Shown here piece by piece: positions 49,110 to 53,515 of a DNA stretch of 53,515 bases (positions are counted from its first letter, which is position 1; every line of letters begins with the position of its first letter). The stretch is taken from positions 1-53,515 of IMG/VR virus record IMGVR_UViG_3300002131_000092, one strand, 5' to 3'. The notes beneath the pieces are model-generated. The model was not told where the DNA came from and did no database searches. It worked only from the letters and a program-made list of their open reading frames with translations. The DNA is from a virus. Both the position numbers and the translations under genes were made by a program.

Positions 49110-49185
49110 TGGAGCGGCTAACCGGGTTCGAACCGGTGACATTCACGTTGGCAACGTGATGCTCTACCAACTGAGCTACAGCCGC
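49110..49185 (-). tRNA. tRNA-Gly(GCC)
   Basis: Cloverleaf with GCGGCTG/TAGCCGC, T73, CCA and anticodon loop TTGCCAA. Confidence 0.95.
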
Positions 49186-49192
49186 ATTAACT

Positions 49193-49266
49193 TGGTCTCC
49201 GATGCAAGAATCGAACTTGCGCTCCTTGGTCCCAAACCAAGAGTGATACCATTTCACTAATCGGAG
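49193..49266 (-). tRNA. tRNA-Pro(TGG)
   Basis: Cloverleaf with CTCCGAT/ATCGGAG, A73, CCA and anticodon loop TTTGGGA. Confidence 0.94.
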
Positions 49267-49270
49267 TTAA

Positions 49271-49360
49271 AAATTGTTGCAGTTTTACCAGTTAAACTAT
49301 TGTAGCTGATTCTTAGTCTTGACTACAAGCTGGCTTCGAACCAGCGATACAACGTAAATT
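49271..49360 (-). tRNA. circularly permuted tRNA gene (3' half before 5' half)
   Basis: Read on the minus strand, the order is: anticodon 3' stem GTTGT (49349-49353), T-arm GCTGG-TTCGAAG-CCAGC (49329-49345), acceptor 3' strand TTGTAGT (49322-49328), 15-base insert, acceptor 5' strand GCTACAA (49300-49306), TA for bases 8-9, D-arm GTTT-AACTGGTA-AAAC (49282-49297), T26 and anticodon 5' stem GCAAC (49276-49280). All four stems pair in full (7, 4, 5 and 5 pairs with two wobbles). A CAATTT repeat at both ends makes the rejoined 7-base loop AATTTAC whichever base is the junction. It lies exactly between tRNA-Thr and tRNA-Pro. The loop would read TTT but has A33. Confidence 0.7.
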
Positions 49361-49433
49361 GGTGCCCCTTGACAGAATCGAACTGCCGTAACCTGATTAC
49401 AAAACAGGTGTAATACCATTATACTAAAAGGGC
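49360..49433 (-). tRNA. tRNA-Thr(TGT)
   Basis: Cloverleaf with GCCCTTT/AAGGGGC, A73, CCA and anticodon loop TTTGTAA. One mismatch at the base of the anticodon loop. Confidence 0.92.
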
Positions 49434-49438
49434 GAAAT

Positions 49439-49514
49439 TGGCTCCCCAGGTACGGATCGAACGTACGACATCTTCATTAACAGTGAAGCGCAACTACCGC
49501 TGTGCTACTGGGGA
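49439..49514 (-). tRNA. tRNA-Asn(GTT)
   Basis: Cloverleaf with TCCCCAG/CTGGGGA, G73, CCA and anticodon loop CTGTTAA. Confidence 0.95.
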
Positions 49515-49521
49515 ATAATTT

Positions 49522-49596
49522 TGGTACACCGTAGGGGAATCGAACCCCTCTTTCCGCCTTGAAAGGGCAGCGTCCTAACCGATAGACGAACGGTGC
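49522..49596 (-). tRNA. tRNA-Glu(TTC)
   Basis: Cloverleaf with GCACCGT/ACGGTGT, A73, CCA and anticodon loop CTTTCAA. Confidence 0.95.
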
Positions 49597-49603
49597 ATAT
49601 ATT

Positions 49604-49666
49604 TTTAGCATTACACACGGCTTACAACTTCCGTCCCTACCACTATGTAGAAGGTGTAATGCTAAA
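49604..49666 (-). ncRNA. hairpin RNA unit D between tRNAs
   Basis: Perfect 13-pair terminal stem TTTAGCATTACAC/GTGTAATGCTAAA encloses CTAC-ATAGTG-GTAG and ACGG...CCGT hairpins. It fits exactly between tRNA-Asp and tRNA-Glu. Confidence 0.55.
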
Positions 49667-49668
49667 CT

Positions 49669-49743
49669 TGGCGACTCGACGGGGAATCGAACCCCGATAA
49701 TCGGATAGACAATCCGAAGTAATGACCTTTATACGATCGAGCC
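49669..49743 (-). tRNA. tRNA-Asp(GTC)
   Basis: Cloverleaf with GGCTCGA/TCGAGTC, G73, CCA and anticodon loop TTGTCTA. Confidence 0.94.
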
Positions 49744-49748
49744 TAAAC

Positions 49749-49824
49749 TGGATGCGGGACTTGGATTTGAACCAAGGATGGCAAAGGCTTATGAGACCTC
49801 GCTGTTGACCGGACACTTCCCGCA
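49749..49824 (-). tRNA. tRNA with CAT anticodon, second copy (Met, initiator or Ile2)
   Basis: Acceptor TGCGGGA/TCCCGCA, T73, CCA, small D-arm TGT...ACA and loop CTCATAA. The three G-C pairs of initiator tRNA are absent. Elongator Met or lysidine-type Ile(CAT) cannot be separated by eye. Confidence 0.85.
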
Positions 49825-49831
49825 ATAACTA

Positions 49832-49907
49832 TGGTAGGACGTGACGGGCTCGAACCGCCGACCCTCTGAATGTAAATCAGATGCTCTACCAACTGAGCTA
49901 ACGTCCT
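49832..49907 (-). tRNA. tRNA-Val(TAC)
   Basis: Cloverleaf with AGGACGT/ACGTCCT, A73, CCA and anticodon loop TTTACAT. Confidence 0.95.
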
Positions 49908-49917
49908 ATATAAGGGT

Positions 49918-50074
49918 GGAGACAGCCTACATACGGGCGGTCTTAGCATTTTCCCCGTACTTACAGGGGACGCTTAACTTACCCACATGTCGTCCACTTT
50001 ATCCGCTTATCGTTGTCAGCAGTCAACCTTCATTGACGATGGCTTGCTACAACAACTGATAAGTTTCAGTCTCC
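49918..50074 (-). ncRNA. 157-nt structured RNA unit E
   Basis: GGAGAC and GTCTCC close the element. Inside are a CTTATC...GATAAG helix carrying GTCAA-TGAAGG-TTGAC and a CCCC...GGGG hairpin. No ORF is convincing. It does not match the tmRNA, RNase P or 6S patterns I know. Confidence 0.45.
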
Positions 50075-50083
50075 GAAAATGAA

Positions 50084-50197
50084 TTTGCGCTAGGGAGTCG
50101 AACCCTATACTTCAATGATGCTTGTCCAACATACAACGGAATCGAACCGTTTAAGCAGCCCTTTCGGGGATGTGTTGCCGTTACACTAAAGCGCAAA
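50084..50197 (-). tRNA. 114-nt tRNA-like element with two T-arms
   Basis: Acceptor TTTGCGC/GCGCAAA and D-arm GTGT...ACAC frame an anticodon-like arm CATCC-CCGAAAG-GGCTG (GAA, C33). Two complete T-arms follow: AACGG-TTCGATT-CCGTT and TAGGG-TTCGACT-CCCTA. No CCA is encoded. It may be a fused or insertion-bearing tRNA. Confidence 0.5.
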
Positions 50198-50200
50198 ACT

Positions 50201-50286
50201 TGGTGGAGTATCCTGGGATCGAACCAGGCGTGCCATTACGACGGCGGATTTACAGTCCACTGCATCACCATTGATGCTTCTACTCC
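50201..50286 (-). tRNA. tRNA-Tyr(GTA)
   Basis: Type II cloverleaf with GGAGTAG/ATACTCC (last pair mismatched), A73, CCA, anticodon loop CTGTAAA and a long variable arm. Confidence 0.93.
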
Positions 50287-50339
50287 ATAATTGTTAACAC
50301 TCTGTCTGCGGCATCACAGCCCATGCCAGCTCAAAGTGC

Positions 50340-50425
50340 TTATTAAAACACACTACCCTGCGGCTCTTTCTTCGGAACAGACTGTACATTTGCATGTCTC
50401 CACTGCCTAAAGTGTGTTTTAATAA
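50340..50425 (-). ncRNA. hairpin RNA unit C
   Basis: Perfect 15-pair stem TTATTAAAACACACT/AGTGTGTTTTAATAA, with GAC/GTC and ACAT-GCAA-ATGT inside. It shares the AAACACACT arm with units A and B. The flanks 50287-50339 (GGCAT...ATGCC hairpin) and 50426-50531 (ACTAGT...ACTAGT enclosing TTATCC...GGATAA, then AGTGC...GCACT) are also hairpin-rich and hold no gene. Confidence 0.55.
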
Positions 50426-50531
50426 CTAGTATTTTTTTATCCACAAAAGGATAAGCCATCCACTAGTCCGCCCGTTCGCTTATTTTTTAAAGTGCTTTAG
50501 CTGGGACCTCGTTTCCCGTATGCACTAAATG

Positions 50532-50560
50532 AAAAAACCCCAGTTATTTCTAACTAGGGT
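50532..50560 (-). terminator. intrinsic terminator with GAAA loop
   Basis: Ten pairs around a GAAA loop (ACCCTAGTTA with TAACTGGGGT), followed by TTTTT on the minus strand. It stands between the 49-codon ORF and the tRNA array, so read-through or partial termination would regulate tRNA supply. Confidence 0.85.
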
Positions 50561-50594
50561 CCTTTGAAGTTTTGGAATGTTTTAAGTTTTTTAC

Positions 50595-50744
50595 TTAACC
50601 ATCCCAGCCCTCCTGGACCCCGGTAATCTCTGGTGTGCGATCATATGATAGACTTACACAATTAATCGCTGACCAACCGGAGGCTATTAAGCCTGCCTGT
50701 TTAGGCATCGTATTAAATGTATGTTGTCTATTGCACGATTGCAT
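50595..50744 (-). CDS. 49-aa microprotein between promoters and terminator
   Basis: ATG at 50744, TAA at 50595-50597. The peptide has HTFNTMPKQAGLIASGWSAI then NCVSLSYDRTPEITGVQEGW. It follows three tandem sigma70 promoters and is followed by a strong terminator, so it may be highly expressed early. A weak AGAG ribosome site precedes it. No family is recognised. A non-coding transcript is the alternative. Confidence 0.5.
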   Translation of the reverse strand: MQSCNRQHTFNTMPKQAGLIASGWSAINCVSLSYDRTPEITGVQEGWDG

Positions 50745-50801
50745 TTGTTTTCTCTTTAATCTTGTTAACTAACTAGCATCATTACTTGTTAGTATGTGTT
50801 T

Positions 50802-50830
50802 ATTATAGTGTCTTTTACGACACTTGTCAA
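50802..50830 (-). promoter_or_regulatory. sigma70 promoter P3 (tandem array)
   Basis: TTGACA, 17 bases, TATAAT; perfect consensus. The spacer contains the inverted repeat GTGTCG...GACAC. Confidence 0.88.
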
Positions 50831-50901
50831 CCTCTTTTGTAATTTATTTTTGTTGTATTTCTACAACATCTTCAAACCACATTGTCTGCTAACTTGTTTT
50901 A

Positions 50902-50930
50902 ATTATACAGTTATTTAGTAGTGCTGTCAA
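50902..50930 (-). promoter_or_regulatory. sigma70 promoter P2 (tandem array)
   Basis: TTGACA, 17 bases, TATAAT; perfect consensus, 100 bases upstream of P3. Confidence 0.88.
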
Positions 50931-50989
50931 CCCCTATTTGCATTTCTGGCAAAATAAATTTTAACGCCTTTCTTCCTAACTATGTACTT

Positions 50990-51018
50990 ATTATATAGTG
51001 CTTTTATTTAGCTGTCAA
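50990..51018 (-). promoter_or_regulatory. sigma70 promoter P1 (tandem array)
   Basis: TTGACA, 17 bases, TATAAT; perfect consensus. Its surroundings resemble P3 (TATGT.CTTATTATA), suggesting duplication. The 50745-51056 stretch contains only these promoters. Confidence 0.88.
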
Positions 51019-51056
51019 TCTAAATATGGCCTGATAATGTTGTATTTTGACGACAT

Positions 51057-51335
51057 TTAATCAATTTCAAGATCAATGGTGCCAGTCTCTCCTGCAATCA
51101 ACAAGTGCTTGCCGATTTCAAACAATCCGATGCCGCCTGGGAGATCATAAGAACACACGTGAATCTTTGTGATACCGTCGTCGTCAATACTAGCTGCGAC
51201 GAACTCACTGATTTCTCCGCTTTGCACCATTAGGCGCATTGCATCAATAACATCAATCATGTCTTGTTTTCTCTTGGCTTCCATATCTTCTCTTCCGCCA
51301 CCGATCGATACTATTTTAGAATTTGTGTCTTTCAT
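51057..51335 (-). CDS. conserved small phage protein, unknown function
   Basis: The 92-residue protein has a charged helical start (EDMEAKRKQDMIDVIDAMRL), then VQSGEISEFVAASIDDDG and a C-terminal beta region. I recall relatives in other phages without function. An AGAGGT ribosome site precedes the ATG. Confidence 0.7.
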   Translation of the reverse strand: MKDTNSKIVSIGGGREDMEAKRKQDMIDVIDAMRLMVQSGEISEFVAASIDDDGITKIHVCSYDLPGGIGLFEIGKHLLIAGETGTIDLEID

Positions 51336-51346
51336 TGTTTCTACCT

Positions 51347-51910
51347 CTATAGAATTTTGTCTGCTATGCCTAGGCTTATTGCTTCATCGGGTGTAAGGTA
51401 TACATCCGATTCAGGCAATAACTTTCTCTTAATAACACTAGGAGACAACCCTGTTGCCATTTTCAATACGTTGATCATTCTCGCATTGCACATTTCATTT
51501 TCTTTCATTGTGGCTTTTATATCGTGAAACTTGCCTTCTGTTGTTTCACTAAACTGATGACACATTAATCCAGCGTTTCTCCCAACATATCGTTCTCCTG
51601 GACTGCCCGCTGCAAGGATTAAAAATGCAGCACTCATAGCTGATCCTATTGCAATAGTTCTCACAGCGTGTCTACTACCGTTCATTATATCGATTAGTGC
51701 AAACGCATCATATAAGCTGCCGCCTGTGGAATTTATGTACAAAGTAAGAGTTTTGTCTTTTGCATCTAAGTTTTCGTAAGTAATCCACTTAATGCAATCT
51801 GTGATATTTTCTTCATCTATATCCCCAACAAGGAAATGAACTGAACTGTCTAGAAGCCTAGAGGTAATTCTGTCTTCATATGAATACGAGTCTGAATTTT
51901 TAGCTGCCAC
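51347..51910 (-). CDS. clpP: ClpP-like serine protease
   Basis: The start is GTG at 51910 with AAGGA 7 bases upstream. INSTGGSLYDAFAL is the ClpP oxyanion-hole region, IGSAMSAAFLILAAG contains the catalytic Ser, and MCHQFSETTEG the catalytic His. Length is 187 residues, slightly shorter than host ClpP. Phage ClpP-like proteins may act in capsid maturation or divert host ClpX/A; no phage Clp ATPase is seen here. Confidence 0.9.
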   Translation of the reverse strand: MAAKNSDSYSYEDRITSRLLDSSVHFLVGDIDEENITDCIKWITYENLDAKDKTLTLYINSTGGSLYDAFALIDIMNGSRHAVRTIAIGSAMSAAFLILAAGSPGERYVGRNAGLMCHQFSETTEGKFHDIKATMKENEMCNARMINVLKMATGLSPSVIKRKLLPESDVYLTPDEAISLGIADKIL

Positions 51911-51987
51911 AGTTAATCCTTGTTTATTATACTTATCATTTAAAGAATTATAAGATATGTTTATCTAGAAAGCAGCCACAATATCAC

Positions 51988-52176
51988 TTAATTCACCTCA
52001 GGGGTAAAACGGTCTACAAAGCTCTCTTGGTAGCAACTGTATTCTTTACATTCGAGAGCAAGATTCTTAGGATTGTGTTCTCGATAATGAACCCAGACAT
52101 GCCCTTCAAGTTCAATAGTATGCAACACTATAAATTTTTTATCAGTACTCCGCCAAAGTGATCCGTCTTTAACCAT
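51988..52176 (-). CDS. conserved small phage protein
   Basis: MVKDGSLWRSTDKKFIVLHT, EGHVWVHYREHNPK and KEYSCYQESFVDRFT form a compact all-beta protein of 62 residues, a type I recall in many T4-like phages. Function unknown. Confidence 0.7.
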   Translation of the reverse strand: MVKDGSLWRSTDKKFIVLHTIELEGHVWVHYREHNPKNLALECKEYSCYQESFVDRFTPEVN

Positions 52177-52184
52177 AAGCTCTC

Positions 52185-52586
52185 CTATTTAAAAGTTTCT
52201 AATGCTTCTGTATCAACATTCTCAACCATGTGAAGCATAAATCTATAGGCATCCCATGCTTTTTTAACTGGTTCATTTGTACTTAGTTCTGTAGGAAACA
52301 TATCAACCCAAACTGAATTAGCGGGCTGCTTGTGACGATGTATACCTTCACGACGCGGCTGTAAGATTTTGTTAGTGTCCCATAGTTCTTCTGCAATTTG
52401 CTGACATGCCAGTTCATCTAATCCTTCAAGATAATCGTCACGATACATATACATAGCAATAACGTTCTCTAGTTGTGCCTTGTCATGCACAGAAGTTGCA
52501 GCAATGATAAATGCAACATCGTCAATGTTTACAGTTCCATTAACAATATCACGAACACATCGTCCAAAACTAAAACCGATTTTCAT
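52185..52586 (-). CDS. conserved phage protein, unknown function
   Basis: The ATG at 52586 is preferred: AGGA precedes it and the promoter at 52617-52645 would start RNA near 52610, within the longer frame. The 133-residue protein starts KIGFSFGRCVRDIVNGTVNI and is mostly helical. No motif is recognised. Confidence 0.7.
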   Translation of the reverse strand: MKIGFSFGRCVRDIVNGTVNIDDVAFIIAATSVHDKAQLENVIAMYMYRDDYLEGLDELACQQIAEELWDTNKILQPRREGIHRHKQPANSVWVDMFPTELSTNEPVKKAWDAYRFMLHMVENVDTEALETFK

Positions 52587-52616
52587 ACATAATCCTAATT
52601 TATTAAATAATATACT

Positions 52617-52645
52617 ATTATAACACAAGTTAACAGGAAAGTCAA
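52617..52645 (-). promoter_or_regulatory. sigma70 promoter
   Basis: TTGACT, 17 bases, TATAAT on the minus strand, overlapping the end of the upstream gene. Confidence 0.75.
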
Positions 52646-52908
52646 CTCCATTTCATAGCAAACATAGTTGCATCTTGTTCGTTTTGGAAATACCATGCTC
52701 GCCCTCGTGATTCCTGTATGTCACGAAACTTGTTTTGACAATGCTCTAAACACCAAGTCAGCATATCATTATAATTTTCATCGCTGTTCAAACGCACAAC
52801 ATGATAGTCCGCAAGCACAGCCATTAAACTTTCAGTAGGACGATGCCGCCATATATTCTTTTTGGCTGTCATTGCTGCAAATCCCATCAATGCTTCCTTA
52901 GCAACCAT
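52642..52908 (-). CDS. small phage protein with FxLKW-type C terminus (paralogue 1)
   Basis: The 88-residue protein ends GRAWYFQNEQDATMFAMKWS. The same kind of ending (DHKEATLFTLKYGN; DRTMFVLKWR) occurs in the genes at 53221 and at the right edge, so they form a tandem family. Function unknown. It overlaps the next gene by 22 bases. Confidence 0.65.
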   Translation of the reverse strand: MVAKEALMGFAAMTAKKNIWRHRPTESLMAVLADYHVVRLNSDENYNDMLTWCLEHCQNKFRDIQESRGRAWYFQNEQDATMFAMKWS

Positions 52909-53231
52909 TCTGTCAGTCGTGCTCCTTGCAGTTTGGCACGAATGTTATATTTGTATCCGTAAGATACTGGATCGGCAGCTCGGTGCCAACTAGGAGTTTC
53001 TACAGCATGTTCCATGATCCATTTGCCGTTTTTCGAATTCTGCCATTCCATTAAGGGATGAGCAGCATATAGATCAGGATCTTCTACATCACCCAATGTA
53101 AATTCGTGAACAGTGATTTCTTTAGTTTCTTCCACACGATCTCCTACTATAGTATACCTATATATATCCTGCGTAGGTCGAGTACCTAACCAACCCTGAC
53201 TACTATCCCAATTGAGTCGATCAATTGCCAT
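52887..53231 (-). CDS. small phage protein, unknown function
   Basis: The 114-residue protein (RYTIVGDRVEETKEITVHEF; DLYAAHPLMEWQNSKNGKWI; RLTEWLLRKH) is embedded between members of the FxLKW family and overlaps both. It resembles proteins of unknown function in T4-like phages. Confidence 0.65.
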   Translation of the reverse strand: MAIDRLNWDSSQGWLGTRPTQDIYRYTIVGDRVEETKEITVHEFTLGDVEDPDLYAAHPLMEWQNSKNGKWIMEHAVETPSWHRAADPVSYGYKYNIRAKLQGARLTEWLLRKH

Positions 53232-53484
53232 ATTTTAGTGTAAACAGTGTGGCTTCTTTGTGATCCATAATAGCAACAGTCCACATAGGATCTCCACTAT
53301 TAAAACGATGAGTGTAATCTGCTGTAGGGCAATGCCGAGCCATCCAAATTTCAAAGTCATGATCGTCTTCAGGATAGACCCAACATGACCAACTGCGTGG
53401 CAGGACAGTTTCTCCGTAGGGATTTCCTGGATTGATTGGAGTCACTCCGTCATTGAATCTCCAGTGATGTACTAAGGTCTTCAT
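53221..53484 (-). CDS. small phage protein with FxLKW-type C terminus (paralogue 2)
   Basis: I use the ATG at 53484, which overlaps the TGA of the edge gene in ATGA; an in-frame ATG at 53490 adds two residues. The 87-residue protein begins KTLVHHWRFNDGVTPINPGN and ends HKEATLFTLKYGN. Function unknown. Confidence 0.65.
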   Translation of the reverse strand: MKTLVHHWRFNDGVTPINPGNPYGETVLPRSWSCWVYPEDDHDFEIWMARHCPTADYTHRFNSGDPMWTVAIMDHKEATLFTLKYGN

Positions 53485-53515
53485 CGCCATTTCAGAACAA
53501 ACATAGTTCTATCCT
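53481..53515 (-). CDS. C-terminal end of a third FxLKW-family protein (partial)
   Basis: The frame enters from the right edge and ends DRTMFVLKWR with TGA at 53481-53483. The ending matches the two family members to the left. Confidence 0.5.
   Translation of the reverse strand, partial: DRTMFVLKWR

Noticed and set aside
49918-50074. tmRNA, RNase P RNA or 6S RNA
   Set aside because: Ends, conserved loops and resume-ORF features of those RNAs are absent.
47001-50425. CRISPR array among the repeated hairpins
   Set aside because: The units share stems but not a constant repeat with similar-length spacers, and no cas gene is present.
1-53515. Integrase, attachment sites, transposons or an origin of replication
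   Set aside because: No integrase, transposase, terminal inverted repeats or iteron cluster was recognised in the window.

Overview
The window looks like part of the genome of a marine T4-like (contractile-tail) phage. The DNA is AT-rich and genes are packed with 4-14 base overlaps. TATAAATA-like late promoters and near-consensus sigma70 promoters are both present. Typical genes of this phage group are seen: thyX, a speD homologue, a histone H1-like protein, tail-fibre-like proteins with collagen-like or 'GxNP/LHVNG' segments, many conserved small ORFs and a large tRNA array. No photosynthesis genes are seen, so the host is more likely a marine heterotroph (for example an alphaproteobacterium) than a cyanobacterium; this is inference.

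Layout. (1) 0-4.0 kb, minus strand: UV-damage endonuclease, a phosphomannomutase-like HAD protein, a glycosyltransferase, KdsA, a small membrane protein and QueD. (2) 4.1-5.8 kb: a DUF115/MptE-like protein and a tail-fibre-like protein. (3) 5.9-14.2 kb, minus strand: conserved phage hypotheticals, an SGNH hydrolase, KdsB, a Bax-inhibitor-1 membrane protein, ThyX, a structural-looking protein and a histone H1-like protein. KdsA and KdsB together would make CMP-Kdo. (4) 14.4-39.6 kb: a metabolic island on both strands. It has six radical SAM proteins, nine of the window's eleven 2-oxoglutarate/Fe(II) oxygenase-like proteins, an asparagine-synthetase-like ligase domain, two methyltransferases, a class III aminotransferase, an SDR, a stand-alone mini adenylate-forming enzyme next to a GNAT-like protein, three SGNH hydrolases, a small kinase-like protein, a PTP-like phosphatase and two paralogous beta-propellers. 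Genes overlap within operons, and late-promoter-like octamers sit between divergent genes. (5) 39.6-45.4 kb, minus strand: a second tail-fibre-like protein, a phage translation initiation factor IF-1, two more oxygenases, SpeD and small ORFs, with the first tRNAs. (6) 42-50.3 kb: a tRNA array on the minus strand. I fold 26 canonical tRNAs that cover all 20 amino acids, plus several unusual tRNA-like elements and many structured spacer hairpins. (7) 50.5-53.5 kb: terminator, a 49-codon ORF, three tandem sigma70 promoters, a ClpP-like protease and small conserved phage proteins.

The most unusual signals are these. A complete, canonical-looking tRNA core occurs in circularly permuted order between tRNA-Thr and tRNA-Pro. 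A family of long-stem hairpin RNAs fills the tRNA spacers. The phage carries IF-1 beside a full 20-amino-acid tRNA set. The 25-kb enzyme island may encode one or more undescribed biosynthetic pathways. Two TauD-like oxygenases lack the usual Asp/Glu metal ligand. All functions are read from motifs and family memory; no database search was run.
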